A stretch of 64,000 bases of DNA from contig JALGPY010000005.1 of the NCBI GenBank assembly GCA_023055425.1, forward strand, positions 84,795,495 to 84,859,494. Direction: 5' to 3'. The notes beneath the pieces were generated by a model. The model did not search any database and was not told the origin of the DNA. It saw nothing but the letters and a program-made list of their open reading frames with translations. The translations under genes were made by a program, and so were the position numbers. This stretch comes from Linanthus parryae. Lineage: Eukaryota; Streptophyta; Magnoliopsida; Ericales; Polemoniaceae. Within the stretch, counting starts at the first letter, position 1. Each line of letters opens with the position of its first letter. Below, in pieces: positions 44,901 through 55,207 of this stretch.

Positions 44901-45028
44901 ATATTGTTCTTAAATTTGTTTCTACTAACATGAAAATTGCAGATATCTTCACTAAACCATTGCCAGATGAAAGATTTTCAGCTCTAAGACTGGAACTAGT
45001 CATGCTAAATAAAGATGCATTGGTTTAG
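41985..45028 (+). pseudogene. Copia-2 pol: protease, integrase, RT, RNase H (broken)
   Basis: Protease: FMDSGCSRHVSG at 41986-42020 keeps the catalytic Asp. Pre-integrase: VWHRNLGHISLHTL near 42375. Integrase core: 42569-43078 with MDLCGP, SDHGREFD and NGFVERKN. At about 43130 the reading jumps from FDARSDE to a later part; compared with Copia-1 about 50 codons are missing. RT starts near 43590 (WVFRNKLDENG), has a stop at 43711, continues with [14 protein letters not shown] and, after a frameshift near 43990, reaches the catalytic YIDDILFG at about 44075. RNase H ends at 45028 with TKHIDVKHHFI and DIFTKPL. At least four stops or frameshifts make it non-functional. Confidence 0.9.
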
Positions 45029-45492
45029 GGGGAGCATCAGGTAAGGAAGGTAAGCTTTTATGTGTTTCAAAGGTTTGAACTGATTTTCAAAGCCTTTAAA
45101 ATCTATTCAAAGATTTGGTCTTATGTGTGTCAGCTTAACAGCGTTTCAAGACCTTGAAACTATTTTCAAAGCCTTGAAAATAAGTCTGATAACTGATTAG
45201 TGAATAAATCTTGGATCATTCAGTATTGGGTTCTATCTTTGTAGATATTTTCTCAATATTGCCCCTACCTTTTTCAAAAATTATTTTCAGCCAAATATAG
45301 TATTAAAAAATTTACTATTTTACTTCCAACGGCTTCAAAGATTTGAATCTTGGTTGATCATTACAGATCTTATAAGATCTGAAAAATATTGCAGTTTTCT
45401 TTTCAAATAAAAACTCTCTGAGTATTTATCTCCTTCTCTTATCCTTCACTCCGTATCAAATCTACTTCTCTCTATTCTTCTCTCAAACCATA

Positions 45493-47242
45493 ATGAGCAC
45501 TAGAAGAGCCTCAGACAAAATCAAGATGGACGGAGGTTCAAAACAGAGTACAGAGAAGAAGAGAAAGGCAGCAGGGGATGAAGTTCAAGAGATTAGTGGA
45601 GACTCTAGTTCTAGAACTCCTAGTTCAGAGGCAGTTGCAGAGCTTCCTCCACCCAAGAAGAAAGTCAAGAAAAATGTAACTCCATCCTCAGACAAGAAAA
45701 AGAAGAAGAAGAAGAAAGAGAAGGCTGTTGCAGAGAAGCAACCAGAAACAGAGGTCTCTAGCCCTAAGAAGTTGAAGAAAAAGAAGAAGGCAACTCTAGT
45801 TTAAAAGGGGAAAGGAAAAGTAACATAGGCACATCCAGGAGACAATGTGAAGAAAGCTTTTCAGATCTACTCAAAGAACACTGCTCCGATGAATCTTGGT
45901 TCATCTCAAATACTACAAAAGGTTAGTGGTTGGATGGTTTTGCCTCTAGGTCTATTGCTTTTTGTAGCTTGGTCAGTATGCCTGTGTTGGAATGAATCTC
46001 AATTGAATTACCATGTTAAAGAAAAGCTCTCTGTGGTTCATGCTAAATCCTTCTGAGCTAGCATACCCTAGGCTTACCAGACTGTTTTATCTCAACATGA
46101 AGCAACCTAAGACTTCCCCACACTTGGTAATCAAGACCGTAGTTGCTGGTGTTACTATGGAATTGGATCATTCTGAGTTCGCAACTGTCTTAGGTTGTTC
46201 TAATAGGTATGACACACAGAAATACCCTCCCAAGAATGGAGCTTTGAAGTTGGCCAGAGAAGAATTCTTTCTACCAAATGTTCCTGCGTCATCCAAACAG
46301 TTAACACACTCTGTGTTGAATGTTGAAGCTAAGGTTTTGTTCACCATTCTGATGAGATGTATCTTTCCAAGGGAACATTCAAAGGAGTTTATCACTGAGA
46401 GAGTGCTCTATATTATGTATCTGGTTATGCATGGCTATGATATTGATCTGCAGAAGCATGTAATGGATCATATGTTGTTCAATCAAACAGATCAGAGAAA
46501 GCATCATTTGCCTTATGCAAATATGCTAACTATATTCTTTCAACACCTTGATATTCCTACTGCTGGTTAAGAGTCTATCAATTCTGGAATGGGTTTGCTC
46601 AATGAGAAAACCTTTGAGAAGATTGGAGTGGTTAAGACCAAGGAAAAAGTTTGGAAGTTGTATTCTGATTTGACAGAAGAAGAGTTTAATGAAAAGAAGT
46701 TTGTCAAGCCCAAGGCCTTGACCCCTACTTCAAGTCAGACCTCTCAACCTCCTGATTTGTCTTCAATCCTTCGGAGAATTGATGGTCTAGAGAGGGAAAA
46801 TAGTGAGATCAAAGAGAATCAGCATGGGTTTGAAACTGATCTCTCACAGGTCAAATACATGGTGGAAACCATCTTCAGAAGCATGACTGTGTTTGATGTT
46901 CCAGAGGATGAAGAAGGTGCTAAGAAAGGTGGCTCTGACAAGAATTTGCCAAGTGAAACTTCCAATCAGGAAGAGGCTGCTCCAGTCAAGGATAAAGGAA
47001 AACAGGTGATAGTTGAGAAAGCTACTCAAGAGGGAGATGAAGTAAACAGTCCTGAATCAGATGATTTGCTGATTACCCTAAAGAAGAAGAAGAAATCTCC
47101 AAAGACTGCCACTAAGGATAAGCCTGAAGAAGTGACTGCTGCTAGTGAGAATGAAAAGGAACAAGAAGAACATGATAAGACTGATGAAGATAGTGAGGAA
47201 GAAGTGGGAGATCAGGATGGAGATGAAGACCCAACACCTTAA
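45493..47242 (+). pseudogene. Copia-2 extra post-pol ORF (plant transposon protein-like)
   Basis: Starts at the ATG at 45493 (MSTRRASDKIKMDGGSK). Residues 50-100 are a lysine-rich tract (KKKKKKKEKA). A stop at 45804 and a frameshift near 46010 interrupt it. The conserved helical domain is open in 46013-46570, with DHSEFATVLGCS, FLPNVPAS, and YDIDLQKHVMDHML. The last part (46589-47242) has a coiled coil near LRRIDGLERENSEIKENQ and a very acidic end. It is homologous to the ORF at 3649-5450. The conserved middle domain is of the kind called putative plant transposon protein. Its role in the element is unknown. Confidence 0.75.
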
Positions 47243-47570
47243 TCCTGCCTATTCGTTCTTTCCCATTCTTTCTTTTTGAGTTTTTATTCTCAAAATTTTC
47301 CAGACACTGATCCAACATCTTCTCATTCTTTTTGATGAAAGTCAAAAAGGGGAAGAAAAATCTTAGGTTGTTTTTATTTTTATTTCTGTTTAGATGACCT
47401 ATCTTTTGTCAGTAGGATTATTTGCAACTTACTTGCAGTTTTTGTTTAAGTTTATTAATAAGTTGGATCTTTTGGAATTACTGTGTTATTACTATTTGTT
47501 TGGATTGTGTGCTAATCAGTATTTTTTGCAGAAACTAAGAATCAAACAGATTGAGGTTTTGTCTTTCATC
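47243..47570 (+). other. Copia-2 3' untranslated region
   Basis: T-rich, without a convincing ORF, between the extra ORF and the purine tract. Confidence 0.5.
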
Positions 47571-47581
47571 AAGGGGGAGAT
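47571..47581 (+). other. Copia-2 polypurine tract
   Basis: AAGGGGGAGAT directly before the 3' LTR start TGTAAGG. Confidence 0.85.
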
Positions 47582-48885
47582 TGTAAGGTCACAGGTTTCA
47601 TGGACTTGAAATACTTAGTTATTTCAAGGCCTTGAACCAGTTTTCAAAGCCCTGAATCAGGTTTCACAGGCTTGAGCTATTTCAAGGCCTTGAACCAGGA
47701 TTCAAAGCCTTGAAATTGTCTGACCTGCATGCATGTTCTGAGGGGGAGTTTCTCTAAACTCGTTTGATTTAATTCCATCTCTCTCACCCCTGTACTTGAT
47801 GTGTTATTATTTGATGATGAAAGACAAACTGTTTTGATATATCTAACATGTTTTAATCCATCATTTTGACTCAGTTGTGCACGGAATTTTATTTCCTAAA
47901 TATGCAGGATTTGTTTCCTTATCTGACTTTTGCAGGAAGGAAAATACTTGGAGAAGATGATCATGTGATCAATCAGAGACTCATGACAGATTCTCAATTT
48001 GTTTAAAGACAATATCACAACAATATCTCTAAAGATTGTGATCAACTATCCGTTGGAGAAGGTTGTTAAAGAGAGTCAAAGCTGTTGTCTAAAAAATAGG
48101 AAGTTGTTGCTGAAAATCTAGAAAGATTTGCAGAGCTTCAAACAGTATAAATGGAGCTCATTTTGAAGCAACTATATACAACACTCAACAGGCAAAAAGA
48201 GAGACACAATTCTGGATTGACAAGCATCAAAGAATTTCATCACTCTCACAATCCAACTCACAGAAGCTCACTGCATTCTTCACTGCAGTTCTACACTCTA
48301 GTGTTCTTCTGTATTGTGCTTTATTGGTAGATCATTTCTGTAATACTTCTATATTTCATTCTCAATGATTGTTCAAAGTGAACAATTGAAAATTCTTAGT
48401 TAATCAGTTAGCTAGAGCAGGTACTAGATAGGTTAGGGAGAACCACAAGTTGTAACAGAGTAAGGGAACTCTCCGTGCTTGAGATCTAGGGCTTAGCTTT
48501 TGATTGATAAGAATTGAGTTGAAAATTCTGCAGGGAGAAGATCCCTGAGGTAGAGACGTAGGTCCAAGTGGACTGAACTCTATAAATCCAGTGTCTCTTG
48601 CACTTACAGTTTCATTTACATACTTAGTTTTGCAGCATTCAAACTTGTCTGTTTTCAATGGTTTGAAACTCTTTTCAAGGCCTTCAAAAAAGACTTGTCT
48701 GTTTCCTTTCTAACTGTAACTCTTTCCAAAGGCTTGAATTTGTGTTCAAGGCCTTGAACTCCTTTGCTCTTGAACTAAAACTCTTTTCCTCCACAAGTTT
48801 TGCAAAAGTGGGCATACTCTATTCAACCCCCCCCCCCCCTTCTAGAGTTTCAGTGTTGCATGTCCATCTGCATACTCTCCTTTCA
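47582..48885 (+). repeat. Copia-2 3' LTR
   Basis: 1304 bp, paired with 23742-25053. Differences are visible by eye every few tens of bases (more than in the Tat LTR pair), so this insertion is older. It contains a 14-C run near 48827-48840. Confidence 0.93.
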
Positions 48886-48890
48886 TAAAT
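48886..48890. repeat. target duplication of Copia-2, right (TAAAT)
   Basis: Match to 23737-23741. Confidence 0.9.
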
Positions 48891-50200
48891 AATTAAAACT
48901 TTGAAACTTTTCTCGCCACAAACATGGGAATTATTCTAATGTAGAGATTCTCTAAGTCTAACTGAAGTTCTAAAGTAAATAAATGTGATCTACTAAACTT
49001 TTCCTATGTATGTCGAGTCGCGCTCCCGTTACTCCAAGCTTCCACCTAAACATGTGGTGCAGAAACAAAAAGAAACACCACAGTTTCCAAAGTCAGCGGA
49101 AAATACTGAGTAAGCAATACAAAGACATTTAAACAGATTATGAAGCAGTTTATAAAAACGACACATAAGGTTGAAGAGTACATAATTCCAGTAAGAGTAT
49201 AAGTATAAAATAAGAGTTTTTCCTTTTTGCATTTCATGTGGGGAACACATTCCCAAACCTTCCTCATTTGTACAATCGGGACTTCCATATTTAAAAAATA
49301 AAGATCCATCTTTTAGAAAAACCATATATTACCATGTTGACACGGGGAGAAGCCAAATCACACAACGAGGTGCGAACCAATACCACACTCACAAGACCAT
49401 AAGTGTCGACACCCCCCTAAGACTTCGTGCGATCAGAGGAGTAAGTACGAGGAGCAATCCGGGGCTTGTGGCGGCCAAGCAACCAAATAAAAGTGGGCTG
49501 AGTGACCGTAGTCAACAACAGCCGATCCCAAAATAATAAAGTGTTCCCGGTACAACTCTTTTACTTTATGTTATTACGTCTTATTAATTATGTGATAGTT
49601 GTGATAGAATCACCTTTATAAAATCAGTAAACTTTCTCAAATAAACAGTTCAAGTAGATATTCAAAATTTGAGACAATGAATCACAAAAGCAGTTTAGAC
49701 ACGAAAGAAGATATGGGCACGAGGCGTGGCATGATTACTTACCTCAAACAAATAGGCATCACAACAAATTAGTCGCAGTATTCGACGTATCCTTCGTCGG
49801 AGAACTCGTTGCCTACAAATTTAATTATATCCTAATTAACATAATGCACACGAAGTCCTATAGGTAAATGCAATCAATCTCTTACAAACTCTCCCCAACC
49901 TTTACTAAGGCGAATAACCTCTTTTATAGTAAAATGCGATTTATAAAGATAACGTTTATTATTTGTAAAAATATACTAAACTAGAATTATATAAATTACA
50001 AAGAGATTAATAAATATCCGATTAACCAAGAATGTTATTTTCCCAAACTAAATAACGTGACATACTACTACTATTTAAGATATGATATATATATATATAA
50101 GCTTTTGTTTATAAAGACGTAATATAATTATATAACTCAAAGTAGTAAAGTTTTATTGTTCTTTTAAAAGAATTTAATTAAACATAACCAAAGGATTACA
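48891..50200 (-). repeat. LARD-like element, left LTR, second piece
   Basis: Collinear with 51220-52518 of the right LTR, ending GGATTACA. The small minus-strand frames at 49029-49325 have counterparts in the other LTR, but no protein family is evident, so they are not called genes. Confidence 0.88.
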
Positions 50201-51100
50201 TCATTTCCCCCTTAAAGAAGTGACGTTCTCGGAACTCAAAATACCTCGTCTAAAAGGTGAGGATACTTCTTCCTCATACCATCCCCTGCTTCACATGTTG
50301 CCTCCTTTGTGAGGTAATTTGTCCATAAGACCCTTACAATCTTAACGCTCTTGTCACACGTGCCCCTTGTCATGGTATCTAGGATCTTAACATGGTCAAT
50401 AATTCCATGAAAAGGAAAACTTCAATATTCTTTGATAGACTATTCAAACTAAAATTCCAAAAATACCACTTTTCCTAAAAACTTGAAGGTAGGTTCCAAA
50501 ATAATTTCTAATATTCGAAGAAACTAAAAGACACAAGTCTCAAAAACGCTTTCTAGGCGAGGGTGGGTGGGAAACTACTATCGTCCATGCTAATTCTTTA
50601 ATCTATCACTTCTCATGGTGTAGTATTGATGTGGTCTATTAGCCATAATTCTACACTTTAACCTATTGTATCATTCATACAATACCCTAAAGTATAAGTA
50701 AAAAAAATACAATACATATCATATAATGAGCAACTAATCAAGTAGTATAACACATTGATCATCAAACAATTAGTTTCACATGCATTTTCACACAGGCTGA
50801 TCACACAAGGCTTTCGAAAACAATCTCCAACTTGTGATTACCTAACCCATACTCCAATGAAAGGCTCAAACCCATATTCTTTAGCTTATTGGGTAGGCCA
50901 AATTTCTTAGCTAGGAGAGGGTGGGTGGAATACTTGCTTACTAAGCCTATTTTATAAAGACTTAAACACACAATAGCCCTATCCAAAACTACCCAAATTC
51001 CCAACGGCTTGTCAAATTTTAAATTCTTTTCCTATGTCCATTTTAAATTCCCCTACAGGTTTTAAATTTTCTTTTTGGATAACCTGGCTCTGATACCAAC
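50201..51100 (-). other. LARD-like element, internal region
   Basis: 900 bp with no gag or pol motif on either strand. The purine tract is at 50201-50214 and the Met-tRNA primer site at 51086-51100 (both read on the minus strand). Confidence 0.8.
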
Positions 51101-52518
51101 TGTAACACCTCCAAACTGGCCAAACCGGAAGTCCGGAGATGTCACTCCGTATCCTAGATTAAACACGGATACAAGGAGTTTTTATAACAGAAAATCCAAA
51201 CCAAATCCTTAAAATAAATAATTAAAAATTTGAAACTTGTCTCGCCACAAAAATTGGCATTATTCAAATATAGAGATTCTCTAAGTCTAACTGAAGTTCT
51301 AAAGTAAATAAATGTAATCTACTAAACTTTTCCTATGTATGTCGAGTCGCGCTCCCGTTGCTCCAAGCTTCCACCTAAACATGTGGTGTAGAAATAAAAA
51401 GAAACACCACACTTTCCAAAGTCAGCGGAAAATACTGAGTAAGCAACACCCATACATGTAAACAGATTATGAACCAGTTTATAAAAATGACACATAAGGT
51501 TGAAGAGTAAAGAATTCGAGTAAGAGTATAAGTATAAAATAAGAGTTTTTCCTTTTTGCATTCACGTGGGGAAACATTCCCAAACTCTTCCTCATTTGTC
51601 CAATCGCGACTTCCATATTTAAACAATAAAGATCCATCTTTTAGAAAAACCATATATTACCATGTTGACACGGGGAGAAACCAAATCACACAACGAGGTG
51701 CGAACCAATATCACACTCACAAGACCATAAGTGTCGACACCCCCCTAAGACTTCGTGCAGTCAGAGGAGTAAGTACGAGGAGCAAACCGGGGCTTGTGGC
51801 GGCCGAGCAACCAAATAAAAGCGGGCTGAGTGACCGTAGTCAACAATAACCGATCCCAAAATAATAAAGTGTTCCCCGGTACAACTCTTTCACTTTAAGT
51901 TATTACGTCTTATTAATTATGTGATAGTTGTGATAGAATCAACTTTATAATATCAGTAAACTTTCTCAAATAAACAGTTCAAGTAGATATTCAAAATTTG
52001 AGATAATGAATCACAAAAGCAGTTTAGATAAGAAAGAAGATATGGGCACTAGGCCTAGCATGATAACTTTCCTCAAAAAAATAGCAATCACAACAAATTA
52101 GTCGCAGTATTCGACGTATCCTTCGTCGGAGAACTCGTTGCCTACAAATTTAATAATATCCTAACTAACATAATGCACACGAAGTCCTATAGGTAAATGC
52201 AATCAATCCCTTACTAACTCTCCCCAACCTTTACTAAGGCGAACAACCTCTTTTATAGTAAAATGCCCTTTATAAAGATAACATTTATTATTTGTAAAAA
52301 CATACTAAACTATAATTATATATCTTACAAAGAGATTAATAAGTATCCGATTAACCAAGAATGTTATTTTCCCAAACTTAATAACGTGACATACTACTAC
52401 TATTTAAGATATGATTTATATAAGCTTTTGTTTATAAAGATATAATTATATAACTCAAAGTAGTAATGTTTTATTGTTCTTTTAAAAGAATTTAATTAAA
52501 CATAACCAAATGATTACA
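51101..52518 (-). repeat. LARD-like element, right (5') LTR
   Basis: 1418 bp. It starts TGTAACACC and ends GATTACA on the plus strand and abuts ATCCG at 52519. Confidence 0.9.
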
Positions 52519-52523
52519 ATCCG
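52519..52523. repeat. target duplication of LARD-like element, right (ATCCG)
   Basis: Match to 23618-23622. Confidence 0.88.
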
Positions 52524-52989
52524 TGTATGAACATGATTAGTATTGGGGCTAATATGTAGTTAATAAAGAGTTATTAACTATATAAGGGCACTCCTAGCTT
52601 ATTTTCTCATATGTGTATCATTATTGAGTGAGAGAACAATGCAAGGGAGACAAGAGGGAGGCCAAACATGCCCGTCCGCCCCTCTCCCTGCTTCGTCGGC
52701 CTAGTGAGACGCACGACCATGTGGTGCCTCGTTTTGCGTGATCTTTTTCTTCCTCCTTCCTCATGTTGCGAGCACATACAAGTTGGAAGGACTCCGGTGC
52801 AATCCTAGGTGTGGATATTCATAGATACGTGTACTTTATTATGCGTAAAGTGATTAATTCAGACAAACAAGGTACACAAATTATTTATCCCTTACCATCG
52901 CTATGATGCTTGTCATGCGATTCATGGAGGGTCTTGAACAAAATCAATTTATTGTTTTTCTGCTGTGCAATCCGTATCAAAACCCTACA

Positions 52990-54639
52990 AAGAAATCCAC
53001 CAAACAACCACCACACTCTTACACCACTGCAACCACAAATGCAACCATCTTCCTCCTCAAACCACTGCCTCTGTTTCCTTCTCACATCACCGTTTATCAC
53101 CACAAACGGAGCACCCATCGCTATTAATTCCGGCTGAACTCAGTTACTCCACCCCTAAACCTAACTCCCCTTCAATGAACCATCAATCACCAGTTGACCA
53201 CCCAACCAAAAACCCCCTCCAAATGCAGCCATTGACCCAATAGTACAAACTATGCACCCACTGCATCCTTTATTTTTGGCGATATCCTCGAGTTAAATCA
53301 CTACCCACAACAGACCAACAAACATAGCCATTGTTTCCAGCAATTTGAAGCTGCGAGATTGAAACACAGGCACCCTTTCAAGCCTCACAAAAAAAATCCA
53401 CAATGAAGAATCACTAAATTTAGCTAATTAGAAACCAAAACCATCAATTGAATAAACCAGATCTGGTTTCACAAGGCACATCACCGGAGCTTTTGACCGC
53501 CAAACCATAGGGTGTCAGAAGAGAAGATGGGAGGAAGAGTTATCCCAAACACTGGGATTGAAGAAACATAGATCGGAGTGGAGAGAGAGAGAGAGAGAGA
53601 GAGAATTGGGAGAGGATGAAGAAACAAAAATTGAAGAAGGGGCAGAGGAAGCACGAATCAGAGAAAGGGGAGGAGAAAGAGGAAGACCCAGATTTTAAGC
53701 TGTCGGCGTCCCTGTCCATCGTCGTCGTTGTCCACTGTCTCCGTCCTCCTCACCGTCTCCATCGTTGTCCCCACCGACTCCATCTCCATCGTCATCCCCT
53801 CTCTTATCCTGCTTCCTTTTCTTCTTCACTTCTTTCTCCAATTTCTTTTCATGCTCTCTTTTCTTCTCGTTCTTCCAATTTCTCTTATCTTCTCCTCTAC
53901 TGCTTCCTTTTCTTCTTCTCTATCTACAATTTATTTATCTTTTGTTGTTGCTGCTGCTGCTGTTTTTATTGTTGTTGGTTGTGATTGGAGAGAGGAGAGA
54001 AGGGAAGAGATGTGGATAAAAATAAAGGGATAAGGAGAAGAAAAAACTTATGTAGTAGGGTATTTTTTATTTGAGGGTACAATGGGAATTTAATGTGTTC
54101 CGTTAGTTGCAATTAGTCACTGTTACCTCACAGGGGGGGGTTCGTATATCCCCGGACATGAGGGGTATTTTTGTATATATTCCAAAGAAGGATGGTGATT
54201 TTTGTCTTTTACCCACAAAAAAGGGTATTATTCGTCCACAATTTGTAAGGGTAAAATAGTCACAAAAAGTCAGTTTGTACTCTCGCACTAATGGATTGTA
54301 ACATAAGGGTGGTATATGTCTGCCCTCCATCCATTGATAGGGGTGCAAAATATATTTATCGATAGATCAGGAGGCAAAATGTATTTAATCAAAAGTGTGA
54401 TGGTGAAAAATGTATGTTACCCTTTATTTAAGTGTCCAAACCCGTGGGTATTTGATCCACCCAGCCCGGGTCAGCATTTCACTCCCAGAAAAGCCAGCCC
54501 GCCCGCCCGCTTCACCACCAAACCGCAGGTATTCACCCGCCCCTCCCACGGTTCACCTAGTTTTGTGTAGTTAGCCCTAACTTTTGGGGGTATAATTGTA
54601 GTATGCCTAACCATAGGGGATATCTGTATCAATATACCA
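52990..54639. other. spacer with low-complexity tracts, no gene called
   Basis: ACC- and CT-rich stretches occur at 53000-53230 and 53700-53950, and a (GA)12 run at 53581-53604. The open frames here are strings of Ser/Leu/Phe or Pro/Thr arising from composition. From 54050 to 54640 there are words such as GGGTA, GGGGGG and GGTATTTTTGTATAT that recall transposon ends, but I could not pair them. Confidence 0.4.
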
Positions 54640-54648
54640 AAAGACATT
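54640..54648. repeat. 9-bp target duplication of outer Mutator-like element, left
   Basis: AAAGACATT, repeated at 57257-57265. Confidence 0.85.
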
Positions 54649-55198
54649 GGCTAAATTGCACCGGTGGTACCCATAGTTTGATTTTTGTGTGAATTTGGTG
54701 CCCATAATTTTAATTGCAGCATCCATGGTACCCATACTTTCAATTTTTTTCAACCGTGGTACCCACCATTAAATTTCCATCCGTATGTTGGATGGAAACA
54801 TGTAAAAAGACTAGTGCGCCCATAATTCTCTCCGTTAAAATTTTGCAAATAGTTTTTATAGAATATTGAATTGATTATTTTATTTATTATATAAATATAT
54901 ATACATTTGTATATGTGAAAAAATACTTGTCAACGTAATAATTGAATTTTAACTATCTTTTACTCAAATTCTAATTTTATAATTTTTTATTATATTAAAT
55001 TTAATAATTTCCTTCTCATAGTAATAATTAATAAATTTATTATAACTTTTTCATCGAACTATATATTTATCGTGATGACTTGAACTTTGTAGGAAAAAAA
55101 AGTGTAATTTTTTTATTTGAAAATATATGATAATATATTAATATATAAGTAAATATTTAAATTATAAAAATTAATTTTATGTTCTTTTTAAATGTAGT

Positions 55199-55207
55199 TA
55201 AAATTAA
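55199..55207. repeat. 9-bp target duplication of inner Mutator-like element, left
   Basis: TAAAATTAA, repeated at 57098-57106. Confidence 0.88.

Larger units (their letters stand above)
23742..48885 (+). mobile_element. Copia-2, SIRE-like Ty1/copia retrotransposon (plus strand)
   Basis: This element has LTRs of 1312 bp (23742-25053) and 1304 bp (47582-48885), a TAAAT duplication, a Met-tRNA primer site at 25054-25067 and a purine tract at 47571-47581. Without the Tat insertion (25975-40987 plus one CAAGG) it is about 10.1 kb, the size of Copia-1. It has the same gene order, including the extra post-pol ORF. It is related to Copia-1 but its LTRs differ noticeably from those of Copia-1, so it is another member and not a recent duplicate. 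All coding parts carry stops or frameshifts. Confidence 0.93.
23623..52518 (-). mobile_element. non-autonomous LTR element (LARD-like), host of Copia-2
   Basis: The LTRs are 1.42 kb. The left one is 23623-23741 plus 48891-50200, split by Copia-2; the right one is 51101-52518. Flanks carry ATCCG. The orientation is minus: a primer site GTTGGTATCAGAGCC (minus strand) abuts the right LTR at 51086-51100. A purine tract (TAAGGGGGAAATGA, minus strand) abuts the left LTR at 50201-50214. The internal region is only 900 bp and has no gag or pol. It must have been mobilised by proteins of another element. The LTR starts TGTAATC and ends GGTGTTACA on the minus strand. Confidence 0.88.
21351..52989 (+). 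repeat. Angela-like LTR, split by two insertions
   Basis: The LTR survives as three collinear pieces: 21351-21721, 23255-23622 and 52524-52989. It lacks its first part and starts at the GAGATATCA word abutting the inverted fragment. It ends AAACCCTACA at 52989. The first gap is a solo LTR with duplication ATATT. The second is the LARD-like element with duplication ATCCG. Rejoining the pieces gives a sequence collinear with 18426-19849. No primer site follows 52989, which suggests a 3' or solo LTR. Confidence 0.8.

Noticed and set aside
49029..49325. Minus-strand ORFs repeated at 51322-51653
   Set aside because: They recur only because both are copies of one LTR; frames differ between copies and no domain is recognisable.
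53616..54033. ORFs rich in Ser, Leu and Phe
   Set aside because: They arise from a CT-rich low-complexity tract and overlap in all three frames.
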